A stretch of DNA of 64,000 nt, taken from the NCBI GenBank assembly GCA_023525975.1, contig CM042021.1, forward strand, positions 105,383,501 to 105,447,500, in the 5' to 3' direction. How positions within the stretch are numbered: the stretch's first letter is position 1; each line of letters starts with the position of its first letter. Position numbers and translations under genes: made by a program. The DNA is from Smallanthus sonchifolius. Taxonomy: Eukaryota > Streptophyta > Magnoliopsida > Asterales > Asteraceae. Shown here in pieces: positions 11,861 to 22,849 of the stretch. The notes beneath the pieces were generated by a model. That model saw only the letters and a program-made list of their open reading frames with translations, was not told the origin of the DNA and did no database searches.

Positions 11861-12279
11861 AATCTGAAACTCAAAAATATGGAATTGACGGCCAGGGTGG
11901 CTATGCTAGAGGCTGAAGTGTCCAAACTAAGGCACCAAGTCTCTATGCATGAAGCCCATCAATGCCCAACTGTGCCTACTCCTTCCCTTGTATCAGTGGG
12001 AACTCAAACAGATGCAACCCTTTACACTGATGCAACAAAAAAGGGGGAGATAGTCGCAGTAGAAGATGATGCTGACAGCCTTGAGGACTGGATACAAGAG
12101 CAGGCTGCATTTCAAAGTTCCTTATTCAAACCTGCCTTTGTTCAAGTTCATGAATTGCCAGATTCAGTAGATGAAGAGGAAGAAATCACTGAGGATTGGA
12201 AGTTGGTTGTTCGAGCCTGTGATGAGGTGTTGACAAATACAAGTCACCATGAAGACACACCTCCATCAGTCAGCATTCT
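11861..12279 (+). pseudogene. Copia-1 env-like ORF, part 2 of 4
   Basis: This continues the frame interrupted at 9022. A leucine-heptad coiled coil (about 11866-11945) is followed by an acidic region ending in a second insertion at 12279. Taking one TSD copy at each junction keeps the frame open, which shows the host ORF was intact here when solo LTRs A and B inserted. The domain has no enzyme motif that I recognise. Confidence 0.7.
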
Positions 12280-14043
12280 TGATGGTGTGTAAACTATATA
12301 TATATTTTTATAAGTATTTTTCACACGATTTGAGTTTTAAAATGAGTTTTCACCAAAGACTAATCACACACACGTCGGGCAAGTGTACCCGTCGGATAGC
12401 AATATAGTAAAGGTAAGAACCGGATATCAATCCATGGATACGGTGGGAAACAATAATAGATCGGAACTAAGATTCATTCAAGTGATGGTACAAAGATATT
12501 TTGAAGAGTTTGTTTTAATTAAGTAGCATGCAAATATATAAACTAAGCTAAGATCACAAGTCAAACAATCAAGGAGAAAATATCACTTCGGTGTTGAATC
12601 CATCTAGAATACATTCAATACACTCATAGAAACATGGCAAATACACGAAACGTAAATTGACTAAATTTTCACCAAAGATATCTAATCAAATGACCATTCG
12701 GAAAGCTAGCATGAATTACACAAACCAACTACCTAAAGTCATACAATGAAGCTCGCGCGTTTAACAATCATGTCAATGTTTATAAAGATTGAACTAGCTT
12801 CCGATTAAGGTACACTAATCCAACAACTAGTTAGAAAGATAATATGAACAACACACTACCCACCTCAAGTTGATTAAATTAGACAACAATATGCATTTCT
12901 TCAACATACAATGTTCATATAAAGGTTATATAAATTAGGAGAATATGACAACAATTCCTAGATAAACATAAAACTAAGCATGAAACATTATAACAAACAC
13001 TTTGTCTTTCCAAACATAAGCATAAGAATACACATACAAATATAATGATTCATAAACAAGACTTCATTTACCATTCCTAGTCAAATGCCATAAACTAGTA
13101 TAAATACATACACCAATCCATGAGTATATGCATAAACCACAAGTTTTCCAACATAACATGGCATACACAAATACAAGTCTTGTAAGTACCTCAAAATACT
13201 TGAATACATAATTTCATCAAAGAATAATCATACGGTTGTCATAACATTAACACAATAATTGCCAATAATCCATGAATGTTGTTAAATGTGTCTAAACTTC
13301 ATCTAAACCAAAGTGAACAAGAGTTTTAGCTCATCATGAACACAAGAATTACAAATAAACAGGGAAAAATAGTGAGAAAAATGATATGAAAACAAGAATC
13401 AAACCACTCCTCCAAGCCTAGATGTTGTTGTTGATGTATGGTGATCCTCTTGATGTTGTATCCTCTCCAAGAAGCTTGAAATGTGGTTGGAACAAGGATG
13501 ATACGAGCTGGAACAATGGGTTTTTCTCCCTGGTTGCTCGATGTCTAAATGAGAGTTTAAGTTTTGTTTATATAGAAAAGGGGAGGCACGACCGTGATAG
13601 GAGAGAAGGCACGAACATGCCTGGTACAAAGGCGCGGTCGTGTCTAGGTCTTAACACGACCATGTGACAGAGGGTTGATCGATCCGGAGCTTCAATTGGG
13701 TCCCGCTGATCGAGGAAGTTTGGCTGTTCAGACTCACGAGGTGCCACGCGACCGTGGGGAGTCAAGGCGTGGTTGTGCCTTGAATTTTGGCTTGGCGCGG
13801 TCGTGCAAGATGTGGGCGCGACCGTGCCTAGGGTTTGCAAGCTTGGCAGGGACGTGCCTCCTCATAGAAACCCTAAAACTTCAATTTTTTATCCTGGAAT
13901 CCTCTTGTTTGTTCACCAAGCTTCACAAAAACCTACAAAACAGGAAATGAAGCAAATAAGTGTCTAAACGTTGAATATAACCAAGAATTGATCGTTAAAT
14001 GAGCGAAGTTTTATGCCAAATAGATGTGTAAATCTTAACACCA
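12280..14043 (-). mobile_element. Solo LTR B, Athila-like type, 1764 bp
   Basis: The ends are TGATGGTGTG and AACACCA, flanked by the 5-bp duplication ATTCT (12275-12279 and 14044-14048). Read on the minus strand it has the layout of the LTRs of elements B and C: a TTTTGTAGGT stretch near the 5' end, then a GC-rich palindrome cluster, and a GGTACACTTGCCG-like block near the 3' end. Its length is close to the 1755-bp LTRs of element C. No internal domain or PBS is present. It has no gene; open frames at 13399-13950 overlap the palindrome cluster and look spurious. Confidence 0.85.
13580..13860 (-). repeat. Palindrome cluster, core GGCACG-AC-CGTGCC, in solo LTR B
   Basis: Eight or nine copies of a GC-rich motif related to GGCRCGACCGTGCC occur in either orientation, separated by non-repeated sequence. 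Examples are CCACGCGACCGTGG and CAAGGCGTGGTTGTGCCTTG, where the outer bases differ but remain complementary. The cluster lies about 180-460 bp from the LTR 5' end on the minus strand, roughly where other LTRs here carry their own palindromes. Confidence 0.7.
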
Positions 14044-15780
14044 ATTCTTCCTGAAGCAGTGGCCATAATAAGTCTAACCACTGCCCCCAAATTCACACCG
14101 ACTTCAGACAAGCTAGATTTTGACTCTATACTAGATTGGGGGTATGATGGTCAATCTGAGAGATTCTGGATTGGGAAAGAGTTCAACGGAGTAGACGAGC
14201 TGAACTGGGATGCACTAAATCCTCTTCAAGTGCTTGAACTGTATTTATCCAGCTGCATCAACACCTCTTCAGATCTCTCAGCAAAACTTGCAATCTGCAG
14301 GTTCCAAGACTTAATGAAGGAAAATCTGCCCTGGTTTGAAGCACTATTAGAAAAAGCAAACAGGGTGGCATATCCTAAAGACCGCACAGAATCTTCTACA
14401 GCAGCAGCACAAAGAAAAATAGGGACGCCTTGCAGAAGATGCCTCCTCTGACTCAGATTTCTCTTTTCTCTCCTCACCAACCGCCACTCTGAACACTACA
14501 ACCGAATCTAGAAGAACAGAGTTGGAGGATGTAAGGAAAAGTTGGAAGGAAATAACTGGGTGTGAATGGGAAGAAGATGAAGCAAGAAACCTTCCCCCAT
14601 CCACTCCCCAAACTGCCAATGAAGCTGAAGCAAAGATCCCAACAGTATCTAAAACATCTGCTGTTATGATCCATGAAGCTGAAGCAGAGGCATCAACCAA
14701 AGCCAAGGGGAAGGGAGTAATGACTGAAGAGGTGGAAGAGAGATTGATGAAAGAGCAAAAGGAAAGGGAGGAAAGAAGAAGAAGAAGAAGAAGAAGAAGA
14801 GAAGAAGAGGAGATGGTAGAGCTAAGAAAAATTCAAGAAAGAACAGTTGCCATGCTCTTCAGAGAACAACAAATCCAGCTGTATGCTAAACAGCTGGATG
14901 ATCTCATAGCCAGATTTCCTATAGCTTCTCAATTACAAGAAGATGAAGCCCTAGCTCTTCAGCTGCAGGAACAGTTTAATAAAGAAGAAAAAGAAAGGGA
15001 GAAGAAGAAAAGGGAAGAGGCTAAGTTCAGAATAACTGAATCTGAACTAGCCACAGAAATGAGAGAAGAATGGATAGCGGCTCTGATTTCTCAAGGTGAG
15101 GATGTAGACTACCTTGAGAAACTATCAAATAAAGAAATCTACAGAGCCTTCATGGGTCAGCAAGGTTAATTGGCAAATAAGAAAACGGATGAAGAAGAAG
15201 AAAAATCCAAGCAAAAATCCAAGAAGACCATTGCATTCAACATAAGGACCCATGAAGAAAGGAAGGTCATGACTGACTTCCTGAAGGCTAGAGGAGAAAG
15301 TGGAAAAAGGCTAGGCCCCATGAGTTTCATGAACTTGCAAGCCTTGTACTCCAAAGTCAAGAAGGAAGAGGAAGAAAGATTGGGGAAGACAGGCTCCAAG
15401 ACAAGGGTGATAACTCAAACCGCTGAACACAAATCAAAGAAACCCAAGCCTTCTCCCTCATCCACTACTTCCTCCTCCAACCATACTTCCACTCTCCAGC
15501 CTAGACCTTATTCCTCTCTTCCCATAAACTCCAAATCCCTCCACATAGCTCCTCCTCATCAGCAGCCTTCCAAGAAGAAAACCAAACCTACTATCACACC
15601 AGAAGACTCAAGGGAAATAGTTGTCTGGTTCTACAACACTCAAGACAAATGGTTTGAAGTCTTCAGGGGAAAGAAAAACTGATCTATCTATAAATCTGTT
15701 GATGAGGTACTGCAACTCCCAGAATTAGGTCTAAGAAGAATATTGGAGTTGGGTGAAGCCCATAAGCCAGAGAATGAAGG
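14044..15780 (+). pseudogene. Copia-1 env-like ORF, part 3 of 4
   Basis: After solo LTR B the frame resumes and stays open to 14451. A frameshift near 14420 leads to a second frame open from 14522. That frame has a single TAA near 15168 and a TGA at 15680-15682, and continues to the next insertion at 15780. It encodes an arginine/glutamate-rich coiled coil with a run of arginines from a GAA/AGA microsatellite (about 14775-14812). The motif EDEALALQLQEQF resembles a ubiquitin-interacting motif. A basic, serine-rich region and VVWFYNTQDKWFEVFRGKK follow. I do not recognise a function. Confidence 0.65.
14775..14812 (+). repeat. GAA/AGA trinucleotide microsatellite
   Basis: A run of GAAGAA/AGAAGA in the env-like coding sequence encodes a string of arginines. 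Confidence 0.85.
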
Positions 15781-16983
15781 TGGTCGATGTCGTTAGGTCG
15801 GTCAAAAACAATCCTTAAACACTTAACTAGTAAGGGTAAGAAGAGTATCGTATCCACGAGGAATCAGTGGTTAGTGAAATTGCTTAGTTTGATAATTAGA
15901 ATGAAAACACAGATCAAATAAAAATGCAACCTCCTCCAAACTTCAGATTCTAGGTTTATGCAAAACTCAGTTATTTAATTGGACACCACATAGACATAGT
16001 GTTGGAAAATCAGTTAAAATAGTAATTGAAGACAGGCTGTTGTCAGCAACCTATACAACCAGTTCCGTCACAATCCAGTATAATTCAATCACCCAATTTA
16101 AGAATGGCAAGTTGCCCCCTTTAGTCACCCAACCCTGCTACTAGGTTTTGTCATCAACCGAACAAGATCGTAAAGCAAGCAAACTCAAAGCACACTCAAA
16201 TAAACTGTTTAAAATAACTAATACATCAATCTACTCAGTTATTGTCAGAAACTAAATAGATCCAAAAACATAAATAAACTGAATCAAAACATGAAACCTA
16301 TATGAACCGTCCGTGTGGAGGAAGCCACATGTAGTTTAGCCAAACATAATAAACAGAAAATCAAATGTTGTCACCACAAGATTGTCCATTCAAAATTACT
16401 CAACTAAGATTGTTATTCTTCTGATTCAAACCAGATTAAAATAAAACACTTAAACCTTCTTCTTTCTTGTAATCGATTTACGAGTGAAGCAGCAAAAAAT
16501 TTAATGTTATCCTTCCTTTTGCCCAAACAGCCGCCAGAGCCAAAGGCTCCCTGATGCGTCCTGCTAATTGCCGTCCAAAAAACATCCAAACCCCAAACAC
16601 CCTCTCGGGTCCTGTTGCTGCGTTCCTCTCTTTTTTTTTCTCCTACAGGCCCATTTCTTTAATTAAATGGATATTCTTTTGCTAATCCATACACAGCCCA
16701 CAATACTCCAATTAGTCACCATGATTAGTTTAATGGCCCATATTCCATACATAAAAGTCACCTGCACATTCCGTTTATTAAATTCTTATGTCTAGAACTT
16801 AAACCAGAATTAATTAAGCTTATAATTTGAAATCCCATCTTTTTAACTTAACTTTATAAGTTTAGCTCGTTCTAACTTTACGCTTATGCATTTAATATAC
16901 GTACATCATTGGATTTCACATAAATAATCAATTAATAGTGCTACTTTAAACACAATTATAACAAGAATATTACCCACTCATCA
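15781..16983 (-). repeat. Element A 3' LTR
   Basis: On the minus strand it starts TGATGAGTGGG and ends CATCGACCA, giving TG...CA ends. It is nearly identical to 20487-21688. The polypurine tract lies immediately beside it at 16984-16998 (AAGTGTGGGGATG on the minus strand). Confidence 0.95.
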
Positions 16984-18790
16984 CATCCCCACACTTATCT
17001 TTTTTCGACCCGAAAAATATTTTGCAATGGAATCATAACTGGAAACTGACTTTCACAATATCATTCTTTTATTAGCACAAATATAATTACGCGTTAACGG
17101 TAACAATCAGTATTTCAATCCGATTAAACCCAACCATCGACCTATCGAGCCCCCGATTATGTGATCTACTATATTATGTATTACCAAGCAAGCAGTCTAT
17201 CTATAGGTCTCACACTCAAAAAGCTACGACTCAGCCTAATCCCGTCTCAAGGTCATGTTTAGGCACGGGTTAAACCATATAGACTTCCCACCACTATAAA
17301 CACAAATTTATATGTTTTTAAAAAATTAATGTGGATGGATAATGGATTGATGGATGAATGATACGAGCTTTTATTAATGTTTTATGAATAAACCTAACCC
17401 AGTGGTGTTTCAATCAAGCTGTAACTTGACGTGTGACATGTAGGCTGCAGTTCTTAAGCAATGAAGTACATAAGCTTCGGAGCATGGGTGTATCCTTCAA
17501 GTCACCATCCCGAAGGGAAACACATAAACCTAACTTATATATCCAGATATTGATTACTTAAATCCCGCCAATGGGTGTATCAACCAAGTCACTATCCCGG
17601 AGGGTAACACGTAGGCTGAACTCAAGCTCTCAATTTTATTAATTAAGCTCATTCAATTGATAGATTATGGATTGCGGGCGCCACCAACTTCCGGATTTAT
17701 TTTCATAAAAAGAAAGCGGTGTGCCAAAATTTTAAAAACTTATAAATTTTTGTTTATAGTGGTACCTATCACCCTATATTGACAGTTTCGACCTTACCGA
17801 CACCCCTAAGTAGAGAACCCACAAGACATCCTGATTGAATTATTAAATTAAGCTACATTCACTATCAAGATATTTAAGCTCTTTAAGTCGGTTGGGCCTA
17901 CCAAAACGTTACAAATTAGACGCGCTTTTTTTTATTTGTTTTTTTCAATTCTATTCACATATGCAGTTTCCAATTCTAGCTATCATTTTCCATTTATTTG
18001 CAAAATTCTAATTCAAAGACATTTTTGAAATTTTTATTTTTTATGGATTTTGAAATTTTTATTTTTTATGGATTTTTCAATTTTTATTTTCTACTATACA
18101 GACTCAATCTCCCCTCCCCACACTTAACTTTACATTGCCCCCAATGTAGGAAGAGAGACTATGAAAATATAAAAATATATAAACAAAACTATAAAGAGAA
18201 TTGGAAAGGACTTAGCTGGTTTCGAGATGTAACTGTCTTCAATCCAACCTCACACGATCGTATAGCATTTCCTTCGTGATTGTATTCAAAATCTGCTATC
18301 GGGTTGCCTTTTACAAGAAAATCAAGCTCGAAACATCACCACCCGAATGGATATTGAGTACGGGTGGATCTATCAAAACCTGCAAATATAGGCTCAAGCA
18401 AAACCTACAAGCATCAAATCGACTTAATATATAACAACAACAACAACAACAAAACTGACTCGATTAAAACTGAATATACTCAATTGCACCAAACTCACTT
18501 GAAAACCCATGAAACTTCCCCACACTTGGCCGGTTCACACACAAAAACACACACAACTGAGAAAAAATCCTAACTCACTTTCGTAGGAATCACGGATGCA
18601 TTTAGCACATGCATCAAGCCATTTAAACCACTCGGTAGCCCGAGTGGACGAGTTTAGTCTCGTGAGGGTTTCTATTGAACACACCGGCAAAGTTCATTTA
18701 ACTAGACAAGAAATTAAAACATACCTTAGGCTACCTCCTAAGAGTGCTAAGTTTAACGTCTTCAGCCAGACGCGGTGTACCTTACTTGGG
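16984..18790 (-). other. Element A 3' non-coding block with polypurine tract
   Basis: There is no ORF of note. The segment 17280-17800 corresponds to 36890-37400 in element B and 50630-51200 in element C, all read in element orientation. Shared landmarks include GGGTGATAGGTACCAC and GGCACACC followed by CTTTTTATGAAAATAAAT. The segment 18180-18400 matches 50030-50240 in C (CTCAATMTCCATTCGGG, GGCAACCCG, GAAATGCTATACG). AAGTGTGGGGA occurs at 16986-16996, 18115-18125 and 18517-18527, with another copy in the ORF at 18826-18836. Confidence 0.8.
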
Positions 18791-20086
18791 TCATGGTGGT
18801 CGGGTGGGATGCTTGCAGTCCTCCCTCCCCACACTTAGATTCCTTTCCTCATCATATTTTCTCCATGCTTGCATAAACAAAGCAAATAACTCCCGCTCTG
18901 CATCTTGAATTAGCGGCTTCTTTCCTTTCCGTCTCCTCTTTCCAACCCTCTTCTTCCCCTTATCCGGAGTCTCACCATCCTTCTGCTCAGCTGACCTGTC
19001 ACCTACAAAACAAGTATTCTTGATTGTGTGATTCACCTTTTCAGGTGATCCACATTTGTTAGCATTCGGGGTTGGCAAGTTTGAAAATATTTTAAGACTC
19101 ATTTTCTGAGCCCCAAACCTCATCCTTGCCGTTCCCTCAGCACAGTTATTATTTGCCTGAGCAGTGGCCAAGAACGGTCTACCCAAAATAATAGTTGGCT
19201 CTGTGTTCTTGACACAATCCAACACTAAGAAATCCACTGGGTAATAAAAATCTCCTACCTTCACAATCACATCCTTTACAATCCCCCGAGGATGTGCAGG
19301 AGTCTGATCAGCCAACACCACGATGGTGTTAACTCTCTGTAATGGACCAAAATCGTGCTGATCATACAGACTCCCTGGAATTATACTCACAGATGTTCCA
19401 AGATCCAGCAATGCTCTATCCAGTTTAATTTCACCTATTTGTATAGAAATAATTGGTGTCCCTGGATCTTGGAGTTTTGGGGGAAAGGTACCCGTAAACA
19501 CATCATTCACACTAGCACTTAGCTTTACCTGTTCGAGACATTTGTGCCGTCGTTTACAGGTACTCAAACCTTTCAAGCACTCAACACTATCAGGATTTTC
19601 TTTAAGTTCTTTCAAAAATGGTAGATTAATTTTATGATTTTCAAATTTCTCCCATCTTTCATCTTGTGTTGGATCCCGTTCAATTAAAACTGGTGGGAAC
19701 ACTGGTGGTAACAAAGCCGAAGGGAATGGAATTTTCAGAGATTTATTCACATTTTTATTTTTCAGATTATTTTGTGAATTTAAATCCTGATTATGGTCAG
19801 ATTCAGACTCACTGTACTCCACCACTCTCTCTACTACCAGTGGTGGAGTATGTTCAACATCAGACAAATAAGATGAGGGTTGAAGACTTACATCATTTAG
19901 GTGTGCACTGTTTGTGGTTTGGGAACTTGAGAACTGATGTGCACTGCAAGGCTTACCTACTTCTTTGATGATGCTTGCAACAATCCCAGTTAAGTGGGCA
20001 ACAAGATCTATCAAAGCTTGATGAGCTTTTGCCTGGCTCTCCTGTTGCTGCACCACTGATTGTACCACTTTGGCCATCTCCTTCAT
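18791..20086 (-). CDS. Element A gag-protease protein, 431 aa
   Basis: The open frame has 431 codons. The N-terminal 100 residues are helical and glutamine-rich (MKEMAKVVQSVVQQQESQAK), like the region after the zinc knuckle in Athila gag. Around residues 140-190 is a short conserved block (INLPFLKELKENPDS) found before the protease of this group. The retropepsin domain follows: LLDLGTSVSIIP, with the catalytic Asp near residue 228, then VDFLVLDC and ILGRPFLATA. DLG in place of DTG is usual in Athila-like proteases. A lysine/arginine-rich tail ends the protein. The first ATG after the stop at 20171-20173 was taken as the start. It has no RT downstream. The protein could process gag supplied by itself or by a partner. 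Confidence 0.85.
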   Translation of the reverse strand: MKEMAKVVQSVVQQQESQAKAHQALIDLVAHLTGIVASIIKEVGKPCSAHQFSSSQTTNSAHLNDVSLQPSSYLSDVEHTPPLVVERVVEYSESESDHNQDLNSQNNLKNKNVNKSLKIPFPSALLPPVFPPVLIERDPTQDERWEKFENHKINLPFLKELKENPDSVECLKGLSTCKRRHKCLEQVKLSASVNDVFTGTFPPKLQDPGTPIISIQIGEIKLDRALLDLGTSVSIIPGSLYDQHDFGPLQRVNTIVVLADQTPAHPRGIVKDVIVKVGDFYYPVDFLVLDCVKNTEPTIILGRPFLATAQANNNCAEGTARMRFGAQKMSLKIFSNLPTPNANKCGSPEKVNHTIKNTCFVGDRSAEQKDGETPDKGKKRVGKRRRKGKKPLIQDAERELFALFMQAWRKYDEERNLSVGREDCKHPTRPP

Positions 20087-20330
20087 ATCTGACCGGATGA
20101 CATCCAGTTCAAATTGATAGTTGTCTTGTTCAGGTGGTCCGCTTGGGTGGTAGTCTTGATTATAATTTTCCTAATAGCTTTGATACTCAGGACCACCACC
20201 ATGTGAATTGTATCTTGGGCAATCTTGAGCCCAATGACCAGTGATGCCACAGTTACTGCATGGCTCATAGTAATACTGGTCATCATGATAATTCCTGTCC
20301 ATGCCGACCTATACAAGTAGCACACCCAAG
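20087..20330 (-). pseudogene. gag: Element A gag remnant with CCHC zinc knuckle
   Basis: On the minus strand, in the same frame as the 431-aa ORF but separated from it by one TAG (20171-20173), lies CSNCGITGHWAQDC (20219-20260), a complete C-X2-C-X4-H-X4-C knuckle. Only about 130 bp separate it from the PBS, so the capsid part of gag is missing. If the TAG is read through or is a recent mutation, knuckle and protease would be one protein. Confidence 0.75.
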
Positions 20331-20340
20331 TAGTTCTGAA

Positions 20341-20460
20341 CGATAAAAATAAAAAAAAAATAAAATATATATATATATATATATATTTAGGATTTTTTTT
20401 GTTTTAAAAAAAATAATAAAATAAAAATAAACTAAACTAAAACAAAAAAACTAAGCGCAC
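20341..20460. repeat. AT-rich microsatellite in the element A leader
   Basis: An A-rich run is followed by (TA)n at about 20366-20386 and then T- and A-rich runs between the gag remnant and the PBS. Confidence 0.8.
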
Positions 20461-20465
20461 CGATT

Positions 20466-20482
20466 CCCCGGCAACGGCGCCA
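20466..20482 (-). other. Element A primer-binding site (tRNA-Asp type)
   Basis: On the minus strand this reads TGGCGCCGTTGCCGGGG, complementary to the CCCCGGCAACGGCGCCA end of plant tRNA-Asp(GTC). It lies four bases from the LTR and fixes the element's orientation. The same PBS is used by elements B and C. Confidence 0.9.
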
Positions 20483-20486
20483 TTTT

Positions 20487-21688
20487 TGGTCGATGTCGTT
20501 AGGTCGGTCAAAAACAATCCTTAAACACTTAACTAGTAAGGGTAAGAAGAGTATCGTATCCACGAGGAATCAGTGGTTAGTGAAATTGCTTAGTTTGATA
20601 ATTAGAATGAAAACACAGATCAAATAAAAATGCAACCTCTTCCAAACTTCAGATTCTAGGTTTATGCAAAACTCAGTTATTTAATTGGACACCACATAGA
20701 CATAGTGTTGGAAAATCAGTTAAAATGGTAATTATAGACAGGCTGTTGTCAGCAACCTATACAACCAGTTCCGTCACAAACCAGTATAATTCAATCACCC
20801 AATTTATGAATGCCAAGTTGCCCCCTTTAGTCACCCAACCCTGCTACTAGGTTTTGTCATCAACCGAACAAGATCGTAAAGCATGCAAACTCAAAGCACA
20901 CTCAAATAAACTGTTTAAAATAACTAATACATCAATCTACTCAGTTATTGTCAGAAACTAAATAGATCCAAAATCATAAATAAACTGAATCAAAACATGA
21001 AACCTATATGAACCGTCCGTGTGGAGGAAGCCACATGTAGTTTAGCCAAACATAATAAACAGAAAATCAAATGTTGTCACCACAAGATTGTCCATTCAAA
21101 ATTACTCAACTAAGATTGTTATTCTTCTGATTCAAACCAGATTAAAATAAAACACTTAAACCTTCTTCTTTCTTGTAATCGATTTACGAGTGAAGCAGCA
21201 AAAAATTTAATGTTATCCTTCCTTTTGCCCAAACAGCCGCCAGAGCCAAAGGCTCCCTGATGCGTCCTGCTAATTGCCGTCAAAAAAACATCCAAACCCC
21301 AAACACCCTCTCGGGTCCTGTTGCTGCGTTCCTCACTTTTTTTTCTCCTACAGGCCCATTTCTTTAATTAAATGGATATTCTTTTGCTAATCCATACACA
21401 GCCCACAATACTCCAATTAGTCACCATGATTAGTTTAATGGCCCATATTCCATACATAAAAGTCACCTGCACATTCCATTTATTAAATTCTTATGTCTAG
21501 AACTTAAATCAAAATTAATTAAGCTTATAATTTGAAATCCCATCTTTTTAACTTAACTTTATAAGTTTAGCTCGTTCTAACTTTACGCTTATGCATTTAA
21601 TATACGTACATCATTGGATTTCACATAAATAATCAATTAATAGTGCTACTTTAAACACAATTATAACAAGAATATTACCCACTCATCA
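20487..21688 (-). repeat. Element A 5' LTR
   Basis: This is the partner of 15781-16983 and equal in length within one base. The differences are mostly single substitutions plus a length change in a T run. Confidence 0.95.
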
Positions 21689-21991
21689 GAAGGTGGGAGA
21701 CATCTTTTGCTAGCAATCAAACATCACTTCAACCCTAGTAAAGATGTAATCATTGATGCCAAACCTCTTCAATCCCATTCTTCATTCACTAGTTGGTCCT
21801 TCAAGGCTGAAACCAACGAGTTTATCTTGATTGATGTTAAAGGACAGAAGATGATATGTTCAAGCAAGGCCATCTTCAAAATGCCAAGCAAAGACATAAA
21901 GACTCTATCTGAGCTTCCTCTAAACAATCCCAGCCAGGACCCAAGAGGCTATGAGGTAGAAAGGATAGTTTGCAACATGGAAAAGCTTTAG
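21689..21991 (+). pseudogene. Copia-1 env-like ORF, part 4 of 4 (C-terminus)
   Basis: After the TSD GAAGG the frame from 15780 continues with GRHLLLAIKHHFNPS and runs to a TAG at 21989. Its position before the polypurine tract is that of the SIRE env-like C-terminus. Counting all four parts, the ORF covers about 3.4 kb of element sequence. Confidence 0.7.
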
Positions 21992-22025
21992 CAGCAAAAG
22001 CAGTAAGAGAGTTTTGGTAGCATCA

Positions 22026-22039
22026 GTCTAGGGGGAGTT
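22026..22039 (+). other. Copia-1 polypurine tract
   Basis: GTCTAGGGGGAGTT lies directly before the 3' LTR. The same GCATCAGYCTAGGGGGAG context precedes the 3' LTR of Copia-3 at 58920. Confidence 0.85.
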
Positions 22040-22789
22040 TGTAGAAATACAGACTGGTGGCTACAAAATTCTCTAAGTACAACTGCTGTGGACATCAGAG
22101 TTTGCTGCAGATCTATAAACTGCTGCGAATAAGCTTATCTGCGGCGGATACTTGTTCTTCTGCTGAAGAACAAATCTTATGCAGATAGCCTTATCTGCTG
22201 AAGACCAAAGTTGCTGCTGATAGACAAATCTTCAGCAGAAGTGGACAGTTGTGTCTTGCTGCTGATCAAAAACATTGCTGTTGATAGCCATTCCCTCTGA
22301 AGATCAAACGTTGCAGCTGACTGGCTTCGATAAAGCAACCCTTACCACTAATAACTTTCTGCTGCAACACTGGCACACTCCACGCAGAAAGAATGTTACT
22401 GGTGCAAGACAATAAAAGACAATGACGCTCTTCTTCCAAGGACTCAAGCAATGATGCCTAAGAAGACGTTTGAGTAAAGATAACTTTTGTAGTATTTATT
22501 GTCGTTACATGTAGAATAGCTTCATTACAAGATCAACGACTTGTGTTAGATCTGATACTTAGCATCAAGGGTCTGTCTTGATTCTAAGTTACTATATAAG
22601 TAGTACTTAGAGTCATTGTATAAGTGTGCTTTTTCTTAAGAGTTTTCTCTGTAATCTTGTAATCTTTGAAGCTTAATACAAATTGCATTTATCAGTATTC
22701 TTCTTGTTTACTTGTTTACATTGCTTAATTTTGATTGTTTCCGCCAATCTCAACTAGAATAGAACCATCTTTTATTCACCGATCCTACA
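22040..22789 (+). repeat. Copia-1 3' LTR, 750 bp
   Basis: It starts TGTAGAAAT and ends ATCCTACA, with a short inverted terminal repeat (TGTAG/CTACA). A TATA-like TATATAAG lies near 22590. From 22080 to 22330 it holds repeated TTGCTGCTGAT/CTTCAGCAG motifs, partly palindromic, matching those in gag and after RNase H. Confidence 0.9.
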
Positions 22790-22849
22790 CAAACAAACTA
22801 AACATTACAAGTAAATTATACGTAAGTATATATATGAAGGAATGTTATA

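Larger units (their letters stand above)
15781..21688 (-). mobile_element. Element A: non-autonomous Athila-like gag-protease retrotransposon, 5908 bp
   Basis: Two LTRs of 1203 and 1202 bp (15781-16983, 20487-21688) are flanked by the perfect TSD GAAGG (15776-15780, 21689-21693). On the minus strand the order is 5' LTR, tRNA-Asp-type PBS, a short gag remnant with a zinc knuckle, a gag-protease ORF, about 1.8 kb of non-coding sequence, a polypurine tract and the 3' LTR. There is no RT, RNase H or integrase, so it needs proteins from another element. By eye the LTRs differ at about a dozen sites (roughly 1%), so insertion was fairly recent. Its non-coding 3' block matches elements B and C. Confidence 0.93.
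1491..22789 (+). mobile_element. Copia-1: SIRE/Maximus-type Ty1-copia retrotransposon, defective, with three nested insertions
   Basis: The order is truncated 5' LTR, tRNA-iMet-type PBS, gag, protease, integrase, RT, RNase H, env-like ORF, polypurine tract and 3' LTR. Integrase before RT is the Ty1-copia order, and the extra ORF after RNase H is characteristic of the SIRE/Maximus lineage. Removing the three insertions (9023-11860, 12280-14043, 15781-21688, each with one TSD copy) restores a continuous env-like frame across every junction. In-frame stops and frameshifts occur in gag, integrase and RT, so the copy cannot act autonomously. With only 137 bp of 5' LTR left, it cannot be dated by LTR comparison. 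Confidence 0.9.

Noticed and set aside
13399..13950. Open frames over the GC-rich cluster in solo LTR B
   Set aside because: GC-rich repeats lack stops by chance; both strands are open and no domain is seen.
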